From an uncultured Oscillospiraceae bacterium (GTDB lineage: Bacteria > Bacillota > Clostridia > Oscillospirales > Oscillospiraceae), in assembly GCA_944386055.1 (NCBI GenBank), contig CALWZP010000022.1, forward strand, positions 1 through 34,794: a stretch of DNA of 34,794 nt, given 5' to 3'. Position numbers and translations under genes: made by a program. Shown here piece by piece: positions 7,441 through 13,363 of the stretch (its first letter is position 1; every line of letters begins with the position of its first letter). The notes beneath the pieces are model-generated. The model was not told the origin of the DNA. It did no database searches and worked only from the letters and a program-made list of their open reading frames with translations.

Positions 7441-7525
7441 GGCGTCCGTCAGACGCCGGGACATGGGACGGGCAGGAGGTCTCGGGGAGGATCCCGGGCC
7501 TCATTGCCCGTCTGACTGCCTTTTA
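7441..7525 (+). ncRNA. Possible structured RNA / leader upstream of the island operon
   Basis: Two hairpins follow one another: GGCGTC/GACGCC (7441-7446 and 7452-7457), then a long stem-loop with outer arm GACGGGCA/TGCCCGTC (7467-7474 and 7505-7512) and inner arms GAGG/CCTC and CGGG/CCCG. A T-rich stretch TTTTATTTATTT begins at 7521, eight bases beyond the stem. It could be a terminator or a small structured RNA. No promoter is visible directly upstream, and covariation cannot be judged from one sequence. Confidence 0.25.
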
Positions 7526-7673
7526 TTTATTTCATTTGATGAATCCGGAAAAATCTCACATTTTTAGGAAAATGCCGTTCCATCCTCTCTTCTCTCTACC
7601 ATCTCACGCTGACATTGCTGTGTGACACGCAAGAAAAAATGTGTACTGCTCAATTTCAACTCTTCTGGTTGTT

Positions 7674-7688
7674 GGGTAAACTTAACCC
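7674..7688. promoter_or_regulatory. Near-palindromic putative operator
   Basis: GGGTAAACTTAACCC is close to self-complementary (two mismatched pairs flanking the centre) and ends two bases before the AGAGGTGA ribosome site of the HTH gene at 7704. Its size and place fit an autoregulatory site for that protein. No second copy was noticed in the window. Confidence 0.35.
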
Positions 7689-7703
7689 TTAGAGGTGAGA
7701 CGC

Positions 7704-8009
7704 ATGCCCGACGACAAGAAGCGCAGATATTCCAAATTTGACAACTCCAAAGAGTTTCGGGAGCTCGGGCAGGCCATCTCCTATTACCGGAAATACCGGG
7801 GGTTGAGCCAGGATCAGCTGGCCGAGCGGATCGGCATCAGCCGCAATCACCTCTCCGCCATCGAGGCGCCCAATGTCTTCCGCGGCATCTCCATGGACGC
7901 GGTGTTTTCCATCGCCAAGGTGCTGGAGATCGACGCCTATCTGCTGCTGAAGTTTTCCACGCTCCGGCCGGAAGAGGAATCGCGCTCCCCCGAGGCGCAT
8001 CCAAGATAG
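7704..8009 (+). CDS. HTH regulator (XRE/Cro-CI type), first gene of island operon
   Basis: 101 residues from ATG 7704-7706, which has AGAGGTGA five to six bases upstream; a GTG at 7695 lies inside the ribosome site. The HTH spans about residues 18-75: LGQAISYYRKYRGLSQDQLAERIGI with recognition helix SRNHLSAIEA, then a scaffold helix MDAVFSIAKVLEIDAYLLL. This is the common cytoplasmic DNA-binding regulator type. It is separated by 21 bases from the next start (ATG 8031), so it is probably cotranscribed with the sigma factor and anti-sigma-like genes. It may repress its own promoter and the divergent unit. Confidence 0.85.
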   Translation: MPDDKKRRYSKFDNSKEFRELGQAISYYRKYRGLSQDQLAERIGISRNHLSAIEAPNVFRGISMDAVFSIAKVLEIDAYLLLKFSTLRPEEESRSPEAHPR

Positions 8010-8030
8010 AGAGAAAGGAGGGCGGCGGCC

Positions 8031-8537
8031 ATGAAGCGGGAGGATCCCTAGTTCGACGAGGTGTATCAGAAATATTCTCCTCAGCTTTTCAAGGCGGCCG
8101 CCGTGCTTCTGGACGACGAATGGCTGGCGGAGGAGATCGTGCAGGATGTGTTCGTGGTGCTTCTGCTCCATCGGGAGGAGGTGGAGCACTGCGGATATCT
8201 CAGGGCCTGGCTGTACCGGGTGCTGCGCAACCGCATCGGCAGCGAGATCCAGCGCGCCTTCCACAGCCGGGAGTTTCCTCTGCTCCCGGAGCACGAAAAT
8301 CTTCCGGCCAGCACCGGCCGCCGGAGACGGCTGGAAGACCTGCTTCCGAAATCGCTTCGCCCGGAGGACCGCCAGCTTCTGATCTGGTTCTTCGAGGACG
8401 GACTGTCCCACGAGGAGATCGCCGCGCGGCTGGGCTGCTCGCTCCACGCCAGCCACATGCGTCTGTACCGCGCCAAGCAGCGGTGCGCCCGGCTTCTTCT
8501 GAACCACGGCTTCGACCCCCGGGACCCCTCCCCTTAG
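8031..8537 (+). pseudogene. ECF-type sigma-70 factor with in-frame amber at codon 7
   Basis: From ATG 8031, which has AAAGGAGG twelve bases upstream, the frame reads MKREDP, then TAG (8049-8051), then FDEVYQKYSPQLF and on to 8535. The part after TAG is a good sigma factor: region 2 (LFKAAAVLLDDEWLAEEIVQDVF, GYLRAWLYRVLRNRIG) and region 4 (PEDRQLLIWFFEDGLSHEEIAARLG, HASHMRLYRAKQR). The residues before TAG are what such factors normally carry, so the natural start is 8031 and the stop interrupts it; one base change (GAG to TAG) would explain it. Translation could restart at GTG 8061, nine bases after the stop, giving a 158-residue protein that lacks only the first ten residues. It may therefore be down-tuned rather than dead. 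Partnered with the DUF4367 gene downstream. Confidence 0.8.
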
Positions 8538-8651
8538 GCCGCCGGCAGGCCGGGCAAAACGCGAAAAAAGGAAAAAAGCAAAAAAATTTTCGACGGGCCG
8601 TGAGATTTCCCGTTTCCCGTCAAATAAAAGAGATAGAGGGAGGTGACACCC

Positions 8652-9545
8652 ATGTCTGAACGCCGGCACGAGGGTCCGCCAAACGGACGGAGAGCGGAAC
8701 CTGTGCAATCCCAGGGGCGTGTATCCAAGCCAAGCCGGGAAGAGCTTTTGGATCGGCTGGCGGACTGTCTTGCGGAAGTGGAGGACGAGGCCGGAGCGGA
8801 CCGTCTGGAGGCGTGTCTGGACGAGCTGGAGGAGGAGTATGGGGAGGTCGCCCCCGACTTTGACCCGGCGCGTTCCCTGGACGACTTCCGGACGCGGTAC
8901 CGGAGCGGCGAGACGCCGCCCCCCGCCCCGCGGAAGCCCGACGCACCCGCGGGCCAGTCCGCCGCCAAGCCCAGGCGGCCCCGGCGCTCTGTCCGCATCG
9001 CAATCATCGCGGCCATTCTCATCTGTGTCTGTGTCGCCGCAGTACAGGCCTCCGGCACCAATCTTCTGGGGATGATCGCCACCTGGACTTCCGAGCAGTT
9101 CCACATGGAGCGGGAGGAGGGGGCGGAACCAAGCCCAACCGGAACCACAGCTCCTGTCCAATATGAATCTCTCCAGCAAGTTTTAGATAGATACAGCATT
9201 TCTGAGCCATTGGTTCCCACATGGTTTCCCGATGACGCAGTATTGAGTTCCATAAAATATGACGAAGAAAAAGAGGCCCTGATGTTTTGGGCCATCTATG
9301 ACATTCCTGATGGAAAAATTTCTATCGTTATCCGACAAAGTTCTGCGCTCCCTCTCTCTGAAATAGAGAAAGATGAAAATATGGTAGAAACTTATACTGT
9401 CGGTAATATTGAGCACTATCTCATGGAAGATTTGGGGCGTCAAAAAGCTATCTGGTATAACAATGGTTGGGAATGTCGCATCAGTGGCGACATTACACGG
9501 GATGAATTGACTGCAATGATTGACTCCATCTATTCGAATGATTGA
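8652..9545 (+). CDS. DUF4367 membrane protein, probable anti-sigma factor
   Basis: 297 residues from ATG 8652-8654 with GGGAGGTGA about six bases upstream. The N-terminal 115 residues are cytoplasmic, acidic and helical (REELLDRLADCLAEVEDE), then a Pro/Arg-rich linker. One membrane segment (IAIIAAILICVCVAAVQ) at about residues 117-135 puts the rest outside. The last 75 residues match DUF4367: GNIEHYLMED...QKAIWYNNGWECRISG, then ELTAMIDSIY. This domain is commonly found at the outer end of anti-sigma-like proteins encoded next to ECF sigma genes. Here it lies 114 bases after the sigma gene in the same orientation. Base composition changes sharply inside the gene: GC-rich to about 9150, AT-rich after. 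The N-terminal zinc anti-sigma motif (HxxxCxxC) is not seen. Confidence 0.8.
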   Translation: MSERRHEGPPNGRRAEPVQSQGRVSKPSREELLDRLADCLAEVEDEAGADRLEACLDELEEEYGEVAPDFDPARSLDDFRTRYRSGETPPPAPRKPDAPAGQSAAKPRRPRRSVRIAIIAAILICVCVAAVQASGTNLLGMIATWTSEQFHMEREEGAEPSPTGTTAPVQYESLQQVLDRYSISEPLVPTWFPDDAVLSSIKYDEEKEALMFWAIYDIPDGKISIVIRQSSALPLSEIEKDENMVETYTVGNIEHYLMEDLGRQKAIWYNNGWECRISGDITRDELTAMIDSIYSND

Positions 9546-9555
9546 GGTGCAAATC

Positions 9556-9996
9556 ATGAAAAAAGCAGTCAAACGCGGCGGCTCCCTCCTACTGGCTCTG
9601 GTGATGCTGGTAATGATCACCACCACTTTTGCTTCTGCCCGTTCCAGTTGGTATATCGACTCCTATCGAGCATGGCTTACCCCTGAAGCAGGGGGAATCA
9701 TTGATGTAACTATTGATGTAGCTGCCAACGATATTATGGACGAAGTAGGTGCCAGTCGTGTGGAAATTTTTGAGTCCAAAGATGGTGGAAAAATCTGGAC
9801 TTCCAAAAAAGTTTACTTGAAGTCTATTTTCCCTGAGTTAGTTACATCTGGTGACTTTGTCTATTACGACACCCCCATCTCCTATCCGGGGACTCCTGGT
9901 TACAAATATTATGCGGAGATCACCGTCTATGCCGGGGACTCCACCGGCTCCGACACCAAGGAGTACACCACCGGCGTGGTCACTGCCCATTCTTAA
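9556..9996 (+). CDS. Small secreted protein (DUF6147-like)
   Basis: 146 residues from ATG 9556-9558. The start is ten bases after the DUF4367 gene, with TTGAGGTG about six bases upstream, so it is cotranscribed and perhaps coupled. Signal peptide at residues 1-29 (KRGGSLLLALVMLVMITTT, cleavage near ASA-RS). The mature part is about 115 residues and beta-rich, with the repeated style SSWYIDSYRAWLTPEAGG, MDEVGASRVEIFES, and a C-terminal GTPGYKYYAEITVYAGDSTG. This resembles small exported proteins grouped as DUF6147; that assignment is from memory of the pattern and not certain. Function unknown; as the end product of a sigma/anti-sigma operon it may be an envelope or stress protein. A terminator follows at 10030. 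Confidence 0.72.
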   Translation: MKKAVKRGGSLLLALVMLVMITTTFASARSSWYIDSYRAWLTPEAGGIIDVTIDVAANDIMDEVGASRVEIFESKDGGKIWTSKKVYLKSIFPELVTSGDFVYYDTPISYPGTPGYKYYAEITVYAGDSTGSDTKEYTTGVVTAHS

Positions 9997-10029
9997 CGCG
10001 CTTCTTTTCTTCATCTCTTTCCCCTTTTT

Positions 10030-10083
10030 GGACAGGCCCCCCGGGCCGGGACATCCTCCCGCCCCGGGGGCCTGTCCTTTTTC
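10030..10083 (+). terminator. Terminator of the island sigma operon
   Basis: GGACAGGCCCCC (10030-10041) pairs perfectly with GGGGGCCTGTCC (10066-10077) and is followed by TTTTTCTCC. It separates the operon 7704-9996 from the recombinase gene, which must therefore have its own promoter in 10084-10130. A TATAGT box at 10117-10122 is the only -10 candidate I see there; no good -35 goes with it. Confidence 0.82.
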
Positions 10084-10139
10084 TCCGCCCGGTCATCTTT
10101 CCCGCCCCCTCCCCGATATAGTGTGGGGGAGGGATGCCC

Positions 10140-11591
10140 ATGCGCTTTGCCATTTACAGCCGGAAATCCGTCTTCACCGGCCGGGGGGAGTCGGTGGAGA
10201 ACCAGGTGGAGCTGTGCCGCCGGTACATCCTCTCCTCCTTCCCCGCCGCCGGGGAGGGGGACATCACGGTGTACGAGGACGAGGGCTTTTCCGGCAAGGA
10301 CCTCAACCGCCCCCAGTTCCGGCGGATGATGGCCGACCTGCGCCGGTCGCCGCCGGACTGCGTGGTCTGCTACCGCCTGGACCGGATCAGCCGCAATGTG
10401 GGCGACTTCGCCCGGCTGATCGAGGGGCTGAACCGCCGGGGGGTGGCCCTGGTCTGCATCCGGGAGAAGTTCGACACCTCCACCCCCATGGGGAAGGCCA
10501 TGATGTACATCGCCAGCGTCTTCGCCCAGCTGGAGCGGGAGACCCTGGCGGAGCGGGTGCGGGACAACATGCGCCTGCTGGCCGCGTCGGGGCGCTGGCT
10601 GGGGGGCACGCCGCCCACGGGCTACCGCTCGGAGCAGGTGCGGGAGCTGATCCTGGACGGGCGGATCAAGACCTCCTGCCGCCTGCGGGAGGCGCCCGGC
10701 GAGCTGGCCGCCGTCCGCGCCGCCTTCCGGGCCATGCTGGAGGTGCGCACCCTCCGGGGGGCGTGCCGCCGGCTGGCGGAGGAGGGGGTCGCGGCCCGGA
10801 CGGGCCGCCCCTTCACCCTGCCGGGGCTGCGCTCCCTTCTGGAGAATCCCGTCTACTGCGCCGCCGACGGGGACGCCTGGGACTATTTCGCCTCCCGTGG
10901 GGCGCAGCTGTGCGCCCCTCGGGAGGCGTGGGACGGGACGCGGGGGCTGCTGGCCTATAACAAGCGGGACTGCGCCGGGGGGCGCGCCCCCCGCAACCCG
11001 GTGGAGAAGTGGATCGTCGCCGCGGGGCGGCACCCCGCCCTCATCCCCGGGGAGCGGTGGGTGGCCGTCCAGCGGCTTCTGGACGGGGGCGGCCCCCGTC
11101 CGGCCGTGCACAACGACCGCGCCCTTCTCTCCGGGCTGCTGCGCTGCGCCCGGTGCGGCGGGCGGATGTTCGCCAAGCGGCGCACCGGGGCGGGGCGGAC
11201 GGGGGAGGTGTTCGACTACATCTGCCAGAACAAGCTGCGCCCCGGCGCCGCCCCCTGCGGCGGGCAGAACCTCCACGGCGGGGACACCGACCGGACGGTG
11301 TGGGACGCCCTGCGCCCCTGGCTGGCCCAGGTGCTGGAGGGCGGCGGCTCCCCCCTCCCCGCCCTGGCGCGGCAGCGGCGGCGGGAGCTGGCGGAGGAGT
11401 GCCGCCGGCCCGGCGCGCCGGACCGCCCCCCTCCGCCGCCGGAGCTGCAGGCCCTGGCCCAGTCCCTGGCCCGGCCGGGGGAACAGCTCTCCCGCCTCTC
11501 CCCGGAGGAGCGGCGGGCGCTGGTCCGCCTGCTGGCCGCGGAGTGCCGGTGGGACGGGACGGCGGTGACCCTCACCCTCCGCTGGGAATAG
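10140..11591 (+). CDS. Large serine recombinase (integrase of the feoB element)
   Basis: 483 residues from ATG 10140-10142; GGGGGAGGG ends just before the alternative ATG at 10134, so the second ATG has the better spacing. Order of domains: catalytic resolvase domain, residues 1-150, opening with RFAIYSRKS, where Ser10 is the expected nucleophile, and containing CYRLDRISRNVGDFARLI and SVFAQLERETLAERVRDNM; the Recombinase domain, about 165-260 (GTPPTGYRS...LPGLRSLLENPVY); and a zinc ribbon, about 320-375 (LLRCARCGGRMF...YICQNK...CGGQ). A short Pro/Arg-rich tail follows. It acts on DNA by a concerted double-strand exchange between att sites. Its stop is 40 bases from the right core, so it is the enzyme that integrated the element into feoB. 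Very GC-rich, unlike the secreted-protein genes before it. Confidence 0.95.
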   Translation: MRFAIYSRKSVFTGRGESVENQVELCRRYILSSFPAAGEGDITVYEDEGFSGKDLNRPQFRRMMADLRRSPPDCVVCYRLDRISRNVGDFARLIEGLNRRGVALVCIREKFDTSTPMGKAMMYIASVFAQLERETLAERVRDNMRLLAASGRWLGGTPPTGYRSEQVRELILDGRIKTSCRLREAPGELAAVRAAFRAMLEVRTLRGACRRLAEEGVAARTGRPFTLPGLRSLLENPVYCAADGDAWDYFASRGAQLCAPREAWDGTRGLLAYNKRDCAGGRAPRNPVEKWIVAAGRHPALIPGERWVAVQRLLDGGGPRPAVHNDRALLSGLLRCARCGGRMFAKRRTGAGRTGEVFDYICQNKLRPGAAPCGGQNLHGGDTDRTVWDALRPWLAQVLEGGGSPLPALARQRRRELAEECRRPGAPDRPPPPPELQALAQSLARPGEQLSRLSPEERRALVRLLAAECRWDGTAVTLTLRWE

Positions 11592-12744
11592 CGGCCCCCT
11601 CCCGCCGCCGGGGTTTCCCTTTCCCCGGCGGCGGGAATCGCCCGTTGCAGGGCATCAGGCTGTTGGTGAGGATGGCCAGCAGCCGCTCCCGGGGGGAGTC
11701 GATGATGCGGCAGCCCGTCACCCCCACCGCGTTGCACCCCAGGCCCATGCACATGGTCAGCGCCTGCTTGCCGCAGGCGCGGCAGCGCTGGAAGGCGCGG
11801 TCCATGACAAAGGCCACCCGGGGGAGATAGCCCAGGTCCTCCAGCAGGGTGAACAGGGGGAAGAAGATGGCCATGGGGGGCAGCATGACGCTGACCACCC
11901 AGCCCAGCACCCGGTACGCCCCGTCCACCAGCGGCCCCCGCAGCCACTCCGGCGCGCCCAGGGCGGCCCACAGGGCGTTCAGCCCTTCCTCCCCCCGGGC
12001 GAACAGCCCGGTCAGGAGCTGGGAGGGGAGGTTGGCCCCCACGATGGTCAGCCACAGCACCCCCAGCAGCAGAAGGGCCAGCAGGGGCAGCGCGGTGTAC
12101 TTCCCGGTGAGCAGCCGGTCCAGCCGCCGGTCCAGGGCGCGGCCGTCCCCCCGGCGGCGCACCGCCCGGGCCGCGGCCCGCTCCCCCGCGGCCAGATGCT
12201 CCGCCGGCTCCGCGGGGGGCAGCGGGGGCGGGGCTTCCTCCCTCAGGGCGGCCTCCGCCGTCAGGTCCAGCAGCTCCTCCACCCCCTGGCGGCGGCCGGC
12301 GCTGGTCCCCACTGCCGGCAGCCCCAGCGCCCGGGACAGCTCCTCCAAATCCACCGTGACCCCCCGGCGGCGCGCCTCGTCCAGCAGGTTGACGCACACC
12401 ACCACCCGGCCGGTGAGCTCCCGCACCTGGTACACCAGGGCCAGCCCCCGCTCCAGGCACGCGGCGTCGCACACCACCACCACCGCGTCCGCGCCCCCCA
12501 GGGCCAGGAAGTCCCTCGTCACCGCCTCCTCGGGGGAGCGGGGGTCCAGGGCGTAGGTCCCCGGCAGGTCCACCAGGGCGAACTCCCGCCCCGCCCGCCG
12601 GAACCGGCCCCAGGCGGCGGACACCGTCTTGCCCGGCCAGTTGCCCGTGTGCTGCCGCAGGCCGGTCACCGCGTTGAACAGGGTGGACTTGCCCACATTG
12701 GGGTTGCCCACCAGCGCCACCACCGGCGTCCGCCCGTTATCCAC
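11572..12744 (-). CDS. feoB: FeoB N-terminal part (G domain plus first membrane block), interrupted
   Basis: Ferrous iron transporter, first 371 codons of genuine sequence followed by 19 codons read from the inserted element to a stop at 11572. The G domain has GNPNVGKST (G1), the DLPGTY switch (G3), VNLLDEA in place of NKxD, and SAGRR near G5. Then a linker and three to four membrane segments, and the conserved gate sequence CMGLGCNAVGVTGCRII. The true family sequence stops in CNGRFP at 11632; the following PPGKGKP comes from the element's att arm. The remaining half is at 5666-6388; the joined protein would have 611 residues, at the short end for FeoB. Start ATG 12742-12744 overlaps the 3' end of feoA by eight bases, as in an intact operon. 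Alone, the fragment could bind GTP but lacks most of the pore. Confidence 0.92.
   Translation of the reverse strand: MDNGRTPVVALVGNPNVGKSTLFNAVTGLRQHTGNWPGKTVSAAWGRFRRAGREFALVDLPGTYALDPRSPEEAVTRDFLALGGADAVVVVCDAACLERGLALVYQVRELTGRVVVCVNLLDEARRRGVTVDLEELSRALGLPAVGTSAGRRQGVEELLDLTAEAALREEAPPPLPPAEPAEHLAAGERAAARAVRRRGDGRALDRRLDRLLTGKYTALPLLALLLLGVLWLTIVGANLPSQLLTGLFARGEEGLNALWAALGAPEWLRGPLVDGAYRVLGWVVSVMLPPMAIFFPLFTLLEDLGYLPRVAFVMDRAFQRCRACGKQALTMCMGLGCNAVGVTGCRIIDSPRERLLAILTNSLMPCNGRFPPPGKGKPRRREGAAIPSGG
11601..11635. repeat. 13-bp perfect inverted repeat at right end of element, overlapping the core
   Basis: CCCGCCGCCGGGG (11601-11613) and CCCCGGCGGCGGG (11623-11635) are perfect complements with a nine-base loop. 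It begins nine bases after the recombinase stop and could act as its transcript end, although there is no T-run. Because the right half runs into the 7-bp core, it is also part of the recombinase binding region. Confidence 0.6.
11613..11638 (-). repeat. Right attachment junction: element arm plus 7-bp core
   Basis: The arm at 11613-11631 is the near-exact inverted partner (18 of 19) of 6399-6417. It abuts the core CGGGAAT at 11632-11638, after which feoB coding sequence resumes. In the circular form the two arms would flank a ten-base centre (CGGGAATGCG), as expected of a serine integrase attP. Confidence 0.85.
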
Positions 12745-13003
12745 GCCCGCCGCCCCCCTCCGCCGGGACGGGGGGCTCCGTCTCCACCAGGGCCGCGTCC
12801 GTCCCCCGCAGGGCGATCACCGTCCCCCGCACCAGATAGGCCGCCGGGTCCCCCCACGGGGCCCGGGCCACGCAGGTCACCCGGGTGCCCGGCACAAAGC
12901 CCAACTGAGTCAGCCGCCGGGCCATCTCCTCCCCGTGGCGCAGTTCCCGCACCGCCGCCGTCTCCCCGGGGCGGAGGCGGTCCAGCGTATGTCTCTCATC
13001 CAT
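12737..13003 (-). CDS. feoA: FeoA, SH3-like accessory protein of ferrous iron uptake
   Basis: 88 residues, ATG 13001-13003, with GGGAG about ten bases upstream. Fits FeoA over residues 5-75: TLDRLRPGETAAVREL, MARRLTQLGFVPGTRVTCVARAPWGDPAAYLVRGTVIALRG in sequence order, ending in a Pro/Gly-rich tail. FeoA is a small cytoplasmic SH3-fold protein thought to regulate FeoB. It overlaps the feoB start, so the operon order feoA-feoB is intact and only feoB is disrupted. No clear Fur or DtxR box was recognised upstream. The stretch 13004-13080 contains a GGGCGCC-type hairpin but no good promoter. Confidence 0.92.
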   Translation of the reverse strand: MDERHTLDRLRPGETAAVRELRHGEEMARRLTQLGFVPGTRVTCVARAPWGDPAAYLVRGTVIALRGTDAALVETEPPVPAEGGGGRG

Positions 13004-13113
13004 GGTCCTCGCTCCCTCACTTGTACTCGGCGCCCCCTGGGCGGGCGCCCGCAGTCTATCCTATTCCCGGACGGGGGAAGGGGTTAAAGCTTTTTCTTTT
13101 TTCACAATTTCTC

Positions 13114-13142
13114 TTGCTTTTTTACTGTTTTTATTGTATAAT
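13114..13142 (+). promoter_or_regulatory. Sigma-A promoter of the AT-rich islet
   Basis: TTGCTT (13114-13119), 17 bases, then a perfect TATAAT (13137-13142). Transcription would start near 13149, giving a leader of about 50 bases before the 32-codon ORF at 13199. Confidence 0.8.
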
Positions 13143-13198
13143 TTAAATGCAACAAGTTCTCCGCTCAAAATATTTTTTCTATGATTGGAGGTAACACT

Positions 13199-13297
13199 AT
13201 GTATCATTTTGCTATTGACAATTCTTTGCGAATGCAGTTTTGGTGCGACTTTCAATTATGGCGGGGTCGTATCAAAATTGTACCCTTTCGCGCATAA
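13199..13297 (+). CDS. 32-residue leader peptide ORF
   Basis: ATG 13199-13201 has a textbook ribosome site (TTGGAGGTAACACT before it), better than that of many full genes here. The peptide starts MYHFAIDNSLRMQFWCDF and ends IKIVPFRA. Its TAA (13295-13297) lies within the first arm of a strong terminator at 13289-13330. A short, well-initiated ORF whose stop overlaps a terminator just upstream of another gene is the arrangement of attenuation leaders, such as those before tetracycline- or macrolide-resistance genes. The downstream gene here is a secreted protein, not a recognisable resistance gene. TCATTT at 13204-13209 could pair with AAATGA in the terminator arm as a weak antiterminator. It could instead be a free small peptide gene with its own terminator. 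Confidence 0.6.
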   Translation: MYHFAIDNSLRMQFWCDFQLWRGRIKIVPFRA

Positions 13298-13330
13298 ATG
13301 AGCAACTATTGTTCATTTATGCGCGTTTTT
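13289..13330 (+). terminator. Terminator/attenuator overlapping the leader ORF stop
   Basis: CGCGCATAAATGA (13289-13301) and TCATTTATGCGCG (13313-13325) form a perfect 13-bp stem with an 11-base loop, followed by TTTTT at 13326-13330. It lies between the promoter at 13114 and the secreted-protein gene at 13364, so it must be bypassed for that gene to be expressed from this promoter. Confidence 0.85.
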
Positions 13331-13363
13331 CTTAAAAATCAAAAATTGAAAGGAGTTTCTGTT

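Larger units (their letters stand above)
7262..7703. other. Divergent control region of the feoB island
   Basis: 442 bases between two divergent HTH genes, clearly AT-richer than the surroundings outside its hairpins, with no convincing gene. It holds: a pair TTCGACA (7307-7313) / TGTCGAT (about 7347) that could be half-sites of an operator for the leftward repressor; a GC-rich hairpin at 7398-7438; a second hairpin block at 7441-7525; and a near-palindrome GGGTAAACTTAACCC at 7674-7688 just before the ribosome site of the rightward HTH gene. Short frames here lack ribosome sites. Confidence 0.5.
6389..11638. mobile_element. Integrative element (about 5.24 kb) inserted into feoB, carrying a large serine recombinase
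   Basis: The boundaries are defined by the two halves of feoB. A 7-bp direct repeat CGGGAAT marks both ends (6389-6395, 11632-11638). The repeat plus the interior is 5243 bp, the length expected of the excised circle. Cargo: on the minus strand, three small genes (HTH, zinc ribbon, unknown); on the plus strand, an HTH, sigma factor, DUF4367 protein and secreted protein operon, then a serine recombinase whose stop lies 40 bases from the right end. No relaxase, transfer, replication, capsid or terminase genes are present, so spread would need help from another element. The position of the recombinase at the edge next to the att site is usual for such islands. Insertion into a conserved motif of a housekeeping gene, without target duplication beyond the core, is also usual for large serine integrases. 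Confidence 0.92.

Noticed and set aside
8049-8051. Amber codon read as pyrrolysine or selenocysteine-like recoding
   Set aside because: There is no downstream recoding structure that I can recognise, the position is in the variable start of a sigma factor, and neither pylT nor pylS is in the window. A point mutation or restart is simpler.
8120-8659. Alternative plus-strand frame over the sigma gene
   Set aside because: Ala/Gly/Pro/Arg-rich translation without ribosome site; the other frame gives clear sigma regions 2 and 4.
11216-12472. Minus-strand frame of 418 codons overlapping feoB and the recombinase
   Set aside because: Gly/Ala/Arg-rich shadow frame crossing the element border; the feoB frame has the GTPase motifs.
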